DNA from: an uncultured Bacteroidota bacterium
Lineage (GTDB): Bacteria; Bacteroidota; Bacteroidia; Chitinophagales; Chitinophagaceae
Assembly (NCBI GenBank): GCA_903905685.1
Contig: CAIVHI010000039.1
Span: 1-9,609, forward strand
Length of the DNA stretch: 9,609 bases
Reading direction: 5' to 3'
Shown: positions 1 through 6,566 of the stretch, piece by piece
Position numbering within the stretch: position 1 is the stretch's first letter
How the letters are laid out: each line of letters begins with the position of its first letter
The notes under the pieces: model-generated
What the model was told of the DNA's origin: nothing
Database searches by the model: none
Seen by the model: the letters and a program-made list of their open reading frames with translations, nothing else
Translations under genes and position numbers: made by a program

Positions 1-2529
1 CTGCCCGCTGCTGAAACCCGGTTTGGGGGCACCGTCCACCTCGGCAGAGCGGAAGATGTTGAAGTGGGAAATGAGCGGGGCGGTCTCGATGGGGTAGTAG
101 GAAATAAGTGTACTCAGCGGCACCATGGTGCCCGTGCTGTTGCGCACATAATACTTGCCCATGTCGTCTATCGACGTGCGGTAATTGGTATCGGCCTGCG
201 CCAGAATATGGAAGGTCCTGTTGTAAACCGTAAAGTCGTTTACATAAATGCTGCCCATATAGGTTTGGATGGTCGTGAATACATCTCCTATCGAAACCCC
301 CATCCGCTTGCATTTTTCCCGATCTACATTGATTTTGTAACTCGGGGTGTGTGCACCATAAAAGCTGTAGGCACTACCAATGGCGGGGCTCTTCATAGCC
401 TCCTTGGCAAACGACTTCACCACTTTTTCAAACGCCTTAACGTCGTCAGTTGTTTGGCGTTGCTGTATCTGCATTGCGAAACCTGCAGTTTGGCCTATAC
501 CCGGAATGGGAGGAGGCAAGGTCACTTTCACGTCAGCTTGCTTGAGCCCTGCCTCGGCAATGCGTTTTTGCAGAACCGCCACTATACCGGGCACTTGCTC
601 GGCTTCCGTTTTGCGTTCGTCCCAAGGTTTGAGCTGGCAGAAGATGGTGCCCGAGTTCGACTTGGTGGAGAAGTTGAACACGTTGAGGCCGCCCAGTGCC
701 GCAAAGTGGTCTACACCCGGGGTGGATTTCACAATAGCCATAAGGCTGTCCATCACGGCAATGGAGCGGGTGGTAGATGAGGCTTCCGGCAATTCGTAGG
801 CTATGTATACGCGGCCATCATCCTCACCCGGTATGAAGCCGGTAGGCTTTGCTTTAAACAGCAACACTGTCGCCACCACAATGCACACCAGGAACATAAT
901 AACGTACTTGGCACCCTTGATGCAACGTTTCACGCCTGCCGTATAATGGTGGGTCACGCGGTCGAACCACTGGTTGAACTTGTAGAACAACCGGTTCAGC
1001 CCTTTGGCGTCAGACTGTATTGGGGAGGGTTTCAACAATATCGTGCACAAAGCAGGGGTGAGAGACAACGCTACAAATGCCGACAGCAACACCGATATCG
1101 CGATGGTGATGGCGAATTGTTGGTACAATTTGCCCACTATGCCGGGAATGAAGCCTACAGGCACGAACACCGCCGCCAAAATGAGCGCGATGGCCACGAC
1201 AGGTCCGGAGATGTCTTGCATGGCGTGCAGGGTGGCTTCCTTGGCTGTCATGCCCTTGGCATCAATGTAGTGCTGAACGGCCTCCACCACTACAATTGCA
1301 TCGTCCACCACAATGCCGATAGCCAGTACGAAGCCAAACATCGTGAGGGTGTTTATGGTGAAGCCCAACGGTATGAAGAAGATGAAGGTTCCGATGATGG
1401 ACACGGGGATGGCTAAAATAGGTATGAGCGTTGCCCGCCAATTTTGAAGAAACAGGAATACCACCACAGCCACAAGCCCTAATGCCTCCAACAGCGTAAT
1501 GACCACCTCCTGCATGGAAACCTTAATTACCGTAACCGACTCAAACGGTACATAGGCATCGATGTCTTTCGGGAACGACTTTTTCAATTCCTCCAGTTTT
1601 TTATAGACACCGTCGGCCGTTTTCAACGCATTACTGCCGGGTGCTTGGTACACCAATAGGAACGAGGCACGGTTGCGGTCCACGAAGGAGTTGGTGGCAT
1701 AGGAGTATTTGCCTAGAGCCACACGACCCACGTCTTTGAGATAAACAAGGGCTCCTGTTTGAGGATTGGTCTTGACAACGATTTTTTCGAATTCCTGAGC
1801 TTTGTTCAAACGTCCGTTCACCAGCAGGCTATATTCAAAATTCTGGGTGTTTTGTTGGGGAGGCACACCTACCGAGCCTGCCGCCACTTGCAGGTTTTGC
1901 TCATTGAGTGCCGCAATCACGTCTCCCGCGTTCAGGCCGTATACGGCCAGTTTGTCCGGTTGCAGCCATACCCGCATACTGAAGTCGTCGGCACGGGTGA
2001 TGATGTCGCCCACGCCGTCAACCCGCAATAGGGCGTCGCGCACAAAGATGTTGGTGAAGTTGTCGAGGAAGGGGATGTTGTGCGTGGCATTTGGCGAGTA
2101 GACTGCCACCATCATGAGGATGCTCGGGTTGCGCTTACGTACGGTAAGGCCCAGCCGTTTCACCACATCGGGCAGTTGCGGGGTAGCGATGCTCACCCGG
2201 TTCTGCACATCGAGGGTGGCTATGTTGATGTTCGTGCCGATGTTGAAGATGGCGTTGATGGTTACCGCGCCGTTGCCCGTGCTGTTACTCTGGAGGTACT
2301 CCATATCGGGCGAACCATTGATTTGGTTCTCGATGGGTGTCGCAACGGTCTGCTCCACGGTTTCGGCATCCGCGCCCGTAAACTGTCCCGTAACCTGCAC
2401 CTGCGGCGGTGTGATTTCGGGATACTGGCCCACTGCCAGATTCATGATGCAGATGGTACCCACCAGCAGCAGCACCACCGAAATGACGATGGCCGTAACC
2501 GGACGCTTGATGAACGTAGTGGAAATCAT
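1..2529 (-). CDS. RND/HAE1 family multidrug efflux pump, inner-membrane subunit (3' end cut by window)
   Basis: Inner-membrane proton/drug antiporter of a tripartite efflux system. I translated it by hand from the ATG at 2529 and it stays open for 843 codons to the window edge. The family is usually about 1040-1060 residues, so roughly the last 200 are missing. Visible family features are the N-terminal FIKRP (residues 6-10) leading into TM1, QYPEITPP (35-42), and the TM4 segment GIVVDDAIVVVE. Its Asp409-Asp410 pair aligns with the proton-relay Asp407/Asp408 of AcrB. The GFIPG segment with the following QFA and LTPAL motifs begins at about 459, GFIPGEDDG is at 564-572, and a YVNDF porter-domain segment comes late. 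The relay Lys of TM10 (AcrB Lys940) lies beyond the window, so activity cannot be fully judged. The start is 8 bases after the adaptor stop, with only a weak purine-rich stretch upstream. Substrate is unknown. Family assignment is firm; drug export as the role is inference. Confidence 0.95.
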   Translation of the reverse strand, partial: MISTTFIKRPVTAIVISVVLLLVGTICIMNLAVGQYPEITPPQVQVTGQFTGADAETVEQTVATPIENQINGSPDMEYLQSNSTGNGAVTINAIFNIGTNINIATLDVQNRVSIATPQLPDVVKRLGLTVRKRNPSILMMVAVYSPNATHNIPFLDNFTNIFVRDALLRVDGVGDIITRADDFSMRVWLQPDKLAVYGLNAGDVIAALNEQNLQVAAGSVGVPPQQNTQNFEYSLLVNGRLNKAQEFEKIVVKTNPQTGALVYLKDVGRVALGKYSYATNSFVDRNRASFLLVYQAPGSNALKTADGVYKKLEELKKSFPKDIDAYVPFESVTVIKVSMQEVVITLLEALGLVAVVVFLFLQNWRATLIPILAIPVSIIGTFIFFIPLGFTINTLTMFGFVLAIGIVVDDAIVVVEAVQHYIDAKGMTAKEATLHAMQDISGPVVAIALILAAVFVPVGFIPGIVGKLYQQFAITIAISVLLSAFVALSLTPALCTILLKPSPIQSDAKGLNRLFYKFNQWFDRVTHHYTAGVKRCIKGAKYVIMFLVCIVVATVLLFKAKPTGFIPGEDDGRVYIAYELPEASSTTRSIAVMDSLMAIVKSTPGVDHFAALGGLNVFNFSTKSNSGTIFCQLKPWDERKTEAEQVPGIVAVLQKRIAEAGLKQADVKVTLPPPIPGIGQTAGFAMQIQQRQTTDDVKAFEKVVKSFAKEAMKSPAIGSAYSFYGAHTPSYKINVDREKCKRMGVSIGDVFTTIQTYMGSIYVNDFTVYNRTFHILAQADTNYRTSIDDMGKYYVRNSTGTMVPLSTLISYYPIETAPLISHFNIFRSAEVDGAPKPGFSSGQ

Positions 2530-2537
2530 AAAGTTCT

Positions 2538-3734
2538 TTAATGCTGTGAATTCGAATTGGCCTTTTGAGGGCCTCCCAAGTTGACCTCTGCGCCATCCCT
2601 CATGCGCTGCACGCCATCGGCTATCACACGCTCACCTGCAGTCAGGCCCGATTTGATGACGATTTTGTCTCCTATAGTGGCTCCCACGGTTACGCGCTTC
2701 TGTACTGCATGGGGAGATGGTGCTGTAGGCGCGGGTGGGGCACCCGGAGCTGTAGCCGAGCCCGGCTGTGGGGCAATCAGGGTATCGCGCTCCACGAATA
2801 CGAAGTACTCACCCATCTGCTCCACTATGGAGCGGCCGGGGATGAGTAGTTGCAGCGAGGTGTCGGTACTTTTCACCCGCACGTTGCAACTCATGCCTGC
2901 CTTCAGTTGGCCATTATTGGGCACCTCCAGCCGTACGGTTATCGTGCCCGTTTGTGGATTCACGCCGCGGTCCATAAACATGATTTTGCCGGGCTTAGGG
3001 TAGATGCTATTGTCGGGAAGCAAAAGGGAGAATACTGAATCGGATGCCGCGTATTGCTTCAGCTCTGCGAACCGCTTGATTTGTTTTTCGGGAACCGTAA
3101 AATCCACCGCCATAGGGTCGTCGGTAGATATTGTATTCAATATCGTTTGTTCCTTCGATACCGCATTGCCCACCTTCACCTGCGATATGCCTATGGTGCC
3201 ATCGAAAGGGGCCCGAATGTAAGCATACGACAAATCGGTTTGAGCCTTCACCAAGTCTTGCCGGGCAGCAACCACTTGGTCTTTGGCATTTTGCAGGGTG
3301 GTCATGGCGTGGTCCAGGGTCTGCTTCGCAATGGCCTCATGCTCATTCAGATAAATATACCTGTCGGCATCTTTTTGCGCTTGTTCCAAGTTCGATTGGG
3401 CCACCTTTAGGTTGGCCTCGGCTTGGTTTTTTGATGCGCCATACTTGCTATTGTCTATCTCATACAGCTTTTGCCCTTTCGACACGTGGCCGCCTTCCGT
3501 GAAGAACATGCCGGTAACATAGCCTTCCACTTCGGGCTTGATATCCACCTGCATGCGGGCTACTACCGTGCCGGGAAACACATCGAACGACGTAGCCTTC
3601 TCGGGCACTACCGTATATAGGCTCACCGGAATGGGTGCGTTGGCCGGATTGGGCGCACCACTCTGTCCCGGACCACAAGACGTGGCCAGCAACAGTGCGG
3701 CCGGAGCAACAACCAGGGTAGCAGAAAATTTCAT
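2538..3734 (-). CDS. RND efflux periplasmic adaptor subunit (membrane fusion protein), probable lipoprotein
   Basis: Periplasmic adaptor of the AcrA/MexA type that links the RND pump to the outer-membrane channel. With the ATG at 3734 the protein has 398 residues. It opens with Lys and a hydrophobic signal ending LLLATSC, so Cys20 is the likely lipidated residue; the -3 residue is Ala rather than Leu, a slightly loose lipobox. A biotinyl/lipoyl-like half follows (DIKPEVEGYVTGMFFTEGGHVSKGQ, about 64-88). Next come a long alpha-helical hairpin rich in Ala, Gln and Lys (about 97-168), the second lipoyl half (YIRAPFDGTIGISQVKVGN, 172-190), a beta-barrel (about 205-290) and a membrane-proximal domain (about 345-386, GERVIADGVQRMRDGAEV). 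An Ala/Pro-rich stretch at 321-343 interrupts the C-terminal part. An in-frame ATG at 3776 would add 14 residues before the signal and overlap the upstream gene, so I reject it. It sits 10 bases after the channel gene and 8 before the pump gene. Confidence 0.95.
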   Translation of the reverse strand: MKFSATLVVAPAALLLATSCGPGQSGAPNPANAPIPVSLYTVVPEKATSFDVFPGTVVARMQVDIKPEVEGYVTGMFFTEGGHVSKGQKLYEIDNSKYGASKNQAEANLKVAQSNLEQAQKDADRYIYLNEHEAIAKQTLDHAMTTLQNAKDQVVAARQDLVKAQTDLSYAYIRAPFDGTIGISQVKVGNAVSKEQTILNTISTDDPMAVDFTVPEKQIKRFAELKQYAASDSVFSLLLPDNSIYPKPGKIMFMDRGVNPQTGTITVRLEVPNNGQLKAGMSCNVRVKSTDTSLQLLIPGRSIVEQMGEYFVFVERDTLIAPQPGSATAPGAPPAPTAPSPHAVQKRVTVGATIGDKIVIKSGLTAGERVIADGVQRMRDGAEVNLGGPQKANSNSQH

Positions 3735-3744
3735 GGTATACGTT

Positions 3745-5127
3745 TTAAATTTCGGTTTGTATGTCGCCCATTGCAACCTGTAGGTCTACCTTGCTTTCCA
3801 GGACTTTGAACAGGGCGTTGAGGTAATTGATCTCGGAAGTCTTCAGGTCTGACTCGGCAATGACAACGTCCAAATAGCTTTTGATGCCTTCGCGGTACTG
3901 GAATTTTACGATGTTGTAAACCTCTTGGGCGGTGGCGCGGTTTTCCAACTGTATATGTAGGTTGTATAGGCTTGCTTTGTAGTTGGCCATGGCCGCGCTG
4001 TATTGCGTATTTACCGCAAGCTCCAAGTTGTCGACATCCAAATCCGTCCGCTTTTCCATGAGTATCGACTTACGGTAGTTGTCAACGCGCTTTAGTCCGG
4101 TAAATATGGGGATATTGAGTTGCACGCCGAAAACTGAATAGGGATATGCATTTTGAAACATCGTCGACAGACGTTCGCCTTCCCACTCATACACATAGTT
4201 GTAGTAGGCGCCAATGGAAGGAAGGTAGCCATACTTGTAATATAGGGAATTTTCGTGTTGCAAACGACGGGCGATTTGCAACTGACTATATTCAATACGT
4301 TTCTCCATATGCACCGCCGCAAGTGTGTCTACATAGATTTGGTTTAGTAGTGCTGCCGTATCAAAAGCGGGTCTTAAATCCACGTCACCTTTTGCCCCAA
4401 TGAGTTCCTTTAGTACAGCCTTTTTGGCTTCTTCAATCTCAAGTTCCGATTTAAGGCCGGCCAGCGAATTGTTCAGGGCTATAGACGCTTGCTTGTAATC
4501 TACTTTGTCCGAGACACCACTAACAAACCTGTGGTAGGCATCGGTCATGTTCTTGGCCAATCGGGCGGTGTCTTCACGAAATACCTCCACCTGCTTTACC
4601 GAAAGCAAAAGGTCGTAAAATGCTTTACTTACCGAGGCTATCAAATTGATTTTCAGTGCAGTGACATTTGTAGCCGCCGCCTCCTTCCCTAAATCGGCCA
4701 CCTTGCCTGCCAGCAAGGCATCGTGACTGAACAACGTTTGGGCAACCCCGATTTGCGGTAGCCCGTAATTAAAAACGCCGGACCCAATTCCAGTCAATTT
4801 TCCTCCCACAGTTGAAAAGGAATATGGTAGGGAGAGGTAGTTTTGATAGAGCATAGACCCCGAAACTTGCGGCATCCATGCCGACACTGCAATTTTTCGA
4901 TTGAGGTTGGATACCGATCGGTCTATCAACACCTGGTTGAGGGCCGGCTGGTTTTTCAATGCATACCCAATGCAGTCGTTAAGCGTTAAATTTCCACCTT
5001 CTATAGGCGAATTTATATTGATTTTTTCTTGTCTATTTGTTTTTTGAGCAAAAACCGGATATCCGAAAAACAAGAGGAAAGTGGCGGGTAGCAACAGGCC
5101 GGAACCTGTGCCGAGTTTGATTTTCAT
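3745..5127 (-). CDS. TolC-like outer-membrane efflux channel protein (OMF family)
   Basis: Outer-membrane channel of the tripartite pump and first gene of the operon. From the ATG at 5127 it encodes 460 residues, the usual size for this family. Residues 1-27 form a signal peptide (MKIK, a Leu/Phe-rich core, then VFA before Gln28). Two TolC-type repeats follow. The first begins LTLNDCIGYALKNQPAL (about 48-64) and includes GVSDKVDYKQASIALNNSL, a typical periplasmic helix. The second contains VFGVQLNIPIFTGLKRVDNYRKS and YREGIKSYLDVVIAESDL, the usual OMF strand-and-helix pattern. An in-frame ATG at 5187 would add 20 residues ahead of a good signal peptide and run through a probable promoter box at 5177-5184, so the 5127 start is preferred. 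Many Bacteroidota pumps of this layout are preceded by a TetR-family gene; here the upstream neighbour is a divergent oxidoreductase instead. Confidence 0.94.
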   Translation of the reverse strand: MKIKLGTGSGLLLPATFLLFFGYPVFAQKTNRQEKININSPIEGGNLTLNDCIGYALKNQPALNQVLIDRSVSNLNRKIAVSAWMPQVSGSMLYQNYLSLPYSFSTVGGKLTGIGSGVFNYGLPQIGVAQTLFSHDALLAGKVADLGKEAAATNVTALKINLIASVSKAFYDLLLSVKQVEVFREDTARLAKNMTDAYHRFVSGVSDKVDYKQASIALNNSLAGLKSELEIEEAKKAVLKELIGAKGDVDLRPAFDTAALLNQIYVDTLAAVHMEKRIEYSQLQIARRLQHENSLYYKYGYLPSIGAYYNYVYEWEGERLSTMFQNAYPYSVFGVQLNIPIFTGLKRVDNYRKSILMEKRTDLDVDNLELAVNTQYSAAMANYKASLYNLHIQLENRATAQEVYNIVKFQYREGIKSYLDVVIAESDLKTSEINYLNALFKVLESKVDLQVAMGDIQTEI

Positions 5128-5176
5128 CTTAAAAATAAAATCAAAAAAAAGATATTCTAAACGAATACTGTCGAAG

Positions 5177-5184
5177 CAAAGGTA
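5177..5184 (-). promoter_or_regulatory. Candidate -7 promoter element for the efflux operon
   Basis: Read on the minus strand the site is TACCTTTG, a perfect match to the Bacteroidota -7 consensus TAnnTTTG. It ends 49 bases upstream of the channel gene's ATG, giving a leader of about 40-45 bases. I see no good -33 TTG/TTTG at 18-21 bases upstream, so the match rests on the -7 box alone. A short inverted repeat (TATTC, 5-base loop, GAATA; 5153-5167) lies just downstream, near the expected transcript start. Confidence 0.4.
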
Positions 5185-5313
5185 CACAATCCCGCTAAAT
5201 ACGTTTCTGCACTTTTATTTCTTTTCCTGATTTGGACATAGCCATTATCAAAAATTAAACACTTTTGAAGTTGGTGGATTGAATATTTGAGGTAATTTTC
5301 CGAAAAATTTGTC

Positions 5314-5958
5314 ATGAAGAAAATAGGTATACTGGGCTCGGGCGTTGTAGCTCAAGCCCTCGGAAACGGATTCTTGAAGCACGGTTATGAGGTAATGTTG
5401 AGTTCCCGAAACTTGGCCAAGCTCCAAGATTGGAAAACACAAGGTGGGGAGCATGCCCACCTGGGCAGCTTTTATGAAGCGGGCAAATTTGGCGACATCG
5501 TCGTTATTGCTCTGAAGGGCATTATTGCGGTAGATGCCGTTGAAGATGCCGGCCCTCAACACTTGATGCGCAAAACCGTAATCGACGCGACCAACCCCAT
5601 AGCCGATTCTGCCCCTGAAGATGGGGTCTTGAAATTTTTTACTAACAACGACGAATCGCTCATGGAACGCCTTCAATTGCAGTTCCCCGAAGTTCATTTT
5701 GTAAAGGCGTTCAACTGTATTGGCAGTGCCTACATGGTGGAGCCGCCCTTCAAAGAAAAACCCACGATGTTCATTTGTGGTAACAACGTTGCTGCAAAAA
5801 AGGAAGTGAACGAAATATTGGAAAAATTTGGTTGGGAAGTAGCCGATATGGGCAAGGCTGCCGCTGCCCGCGCCATTGAGCCTTTGGCTATGCTGTGGTG
5901 CATTCCAGGCATGTTGAACGGCGAATGGAAACATGCTTTCAAACTGGTGAAGGAATAG
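5314..5958 (+). CDS. NADP-binding Rossmann-fold oxidoreductase, F420-dependent NADP oxidoreductase-like family
   Basis: Small dinucleotide-binding protein of 214 residues resembling the NADP oxidoreductase, coenzyme F420-dependent family (COG2085 type). The N-terminal half is a Rossmann fold: a beta strand into GSGVVAQALG (8-17), then SSRN (30-33). The Ser-Arg after the second strand is where this family holds the 2'-phosphate of NADP. Further landmarks are DIVVIALKG (61-69), VIDATNPI (89-96), FVKAFNCIGS (129-138) and a C-terminal helical part with GKAAAARAIEPLAMLW (180-195). Most Bacteroidota do not make F420, so the natural electron partner is unknown; the family name should be read as fold homology, not proven chemistry. 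It is the only plus-strand gene and is divergent from the efflux operon. Upstream -7-like sequences are only partial (AATATTTG at 5282-5289; TAATTTTC at 5293-5300, with a TTG at 5271-5273 and a 19-base spacer). Its own hairpins follow the stop. Confidence 0.88.
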   Translation: MKKIGILGSGVVAQALGNGFLKHGYEVMLSSRNLAKLQDWKTQGGEHAHLGSFYEAGKFGDIVVIALKGIIAVDAVEDAGPQHLMRKTVIDATNPIADSAPEDGVLKFFTNNDESLMERLQLQFPEVHFVKAFNCIGSAYMVEPPFKEKPTMFICGNNVAAKKEVNEILEKFGWEVADMGKAAAARAIEPLAMLWCIPGMLNGEWKHAFKLVKE

Positions 5959-5960
5959 CG

Positions 5961-5983
5961 TTGAGGAATACCACTTTCCTCAA
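5961..5983 (+). repeat. Perfect 8-bp inverted repeat (hairpin) just after the oxidoreductase stop
   Basis: TTGAGGAA (5961-5968) pairs perfectly with TTCCTCAA (5976-5983) around a 7-base loop, starting 2 bases after the stop codon. No T-run follows it, so alone it is not a classic terminator. It lies 14 bases ahead of the strong terminator at 5998-6031 and may help protect the 3' end of the mRNA. Confidence 0.5.
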
Positions 5984-5997
5984 AATCGATAAGATTA

Positions 5998-6031
5998 CGG
6001 GTGGTTCACTTCGCGTGAACCACCCGTTTTT
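5998..6031 (+). terminator. Strong intrinsic terminator after the oxidoreductase gene
   Basis: CGGGTGGTTCAC (5998-6009) pairs perfectly over 12 bp with GTGAACCACCCG (6015-6026) around the loop TTCGC, followed at once by five Ts (6027-6031). This is a textbook rho-independent terminator for the plus-strand gene ending at 5958. The same hairpin lies 48 bases beyond the stop of the convergent minus-strand gene. On that strand it is followed by TAATC rather than a T-run, so two-way use is possible but weaker. Confidence 0.9.
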
Positions 6032-6074
6032 GATTTATTTCCAGGGCATGGACGGTGGTATATAGAATGTCGAT

Positions 6075-6533
6075 CTAGAAGTAGCCAAAATAGTGTTGGC
6101 TGTTCTCGGCAAACTCGATGCAGATTTCGTCGCCCTCTCGATATGCCCCAAAGTCAGACTCAGATACCTCTATACTGAGCTTCACAGGCGACTCGATATA
6201 GAAATGGAAACTACCGCCGGCTACTGCAACCTTTTTCATGATTTTGTGGGTCGATACGGTCTTCTTTTTCAACTTGATGTCCAATAACAGTCCTCGATGA
6301 TAAACCTGGTAGACCATGCCCACCGATACCAACGAAATACCTGCAAGAATGACAATGGATAGCGAGAATTTGCCTATCGAGAATTGCATAATCCCGGAAT
6401 CTGAGAACCGGTACCACGATGTAATGAATGGGAAAACGAAACTCATGACTAACAGCCACACCAATATTATCCGGTAGGTTCTCCGTTCCTTACGTTCCAT
6501 CTGTGTCAAAAACGACAATTCTTCGGTCGTCAT
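6075..6533 (-). CDS. Hypothetical two-helix membrane protein
   Basis: I do not recognise this family. From the ATG at 6533 the protein has 152 residues. A short charged N-terminus (ERKERR, 13-18) is followed by one hydrophobic segment at about 22-41 and a second at about 57-78, then a basic stretch (HRGLLLDIKLKKK). A soluble C-terminal domain of about 60 residues is probably beta-rich, with an acidic end (EGDEICIEFAENSQ) and a terminal HYFGYF. By the positive-inside rule both ends should face the cytoplasm. A GTG at 6563 would add 10 residues and begin 3 bases after the carboxypeptidase stop; I prefer the ATG, but the choice is not settled. The gene follows the M32 carboxypeptidase closely with no terminator between, so the two are probably co-transcribed. 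That does not establish a shared function. Confidence 0.75.
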   Translation of the reverse strand: MTTEELSFLTQMERKERRTYRIILVWLLVMSFVFPFITSWYRFSDSGIMQFSIGKFSLSIVILAGISLVSVGMVYQVYHRGLLLDIKLKKKTVSTHKIMKKVAVAGGSFHFYIESPVKLSIEVSESDFGAYREGDEICIEFAENSQHYFGYF

Positions 6534-6566
6534 GGCTTCCAAATGGGGTGCGGGCAGGGCCACAGG

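Noticed and set aside
64..780. Long plus-strand open frame (238 codons) inside the RND pump region
   Set aside because: It lies exactly antisense to the clearly conserved pump coding sequence, and its translation shows no domain, signal or recognisable family.
2285..2596. Minus-strand open frame overlapping the pump/adaptor junction
   Set aside because: It runs in another frame across the real adaptor end and pump start, both of which have strong family motifs; its translation is low-complexity His/Gly-rich shadow sequence.
3735..3776. Upstream ATG at 3776 for the adaptor gene
   Set aside because: It would put 14 polar and basic residues before a good lipoprotein signal and overlap the end of the channel gene; the ATG at 3734 explains the signal better.
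5128..5187. Upstream ATG at 5187 for the outer-membrane channel gene
   Set aside because: The added 20 residues precede a complete signal peptide and would be encoded across a probable promoter box.
5260..5300. Several partial TAnnTTTG-like boxes ahead of the oxidoreductase
   Set aside because: CACTTTTG, AATATTTG and TAATTTTC each miss one key base and compete with one another, so no single promoter can be called.
5248..5934. Minus-strand open frame of 228 codons opposite the oxidoreductase
   Set aside because: It is a shadow of the well-supported plus-strand gene, whose Rossmann motifs are intact; the antisense product shows no recognisable domain.
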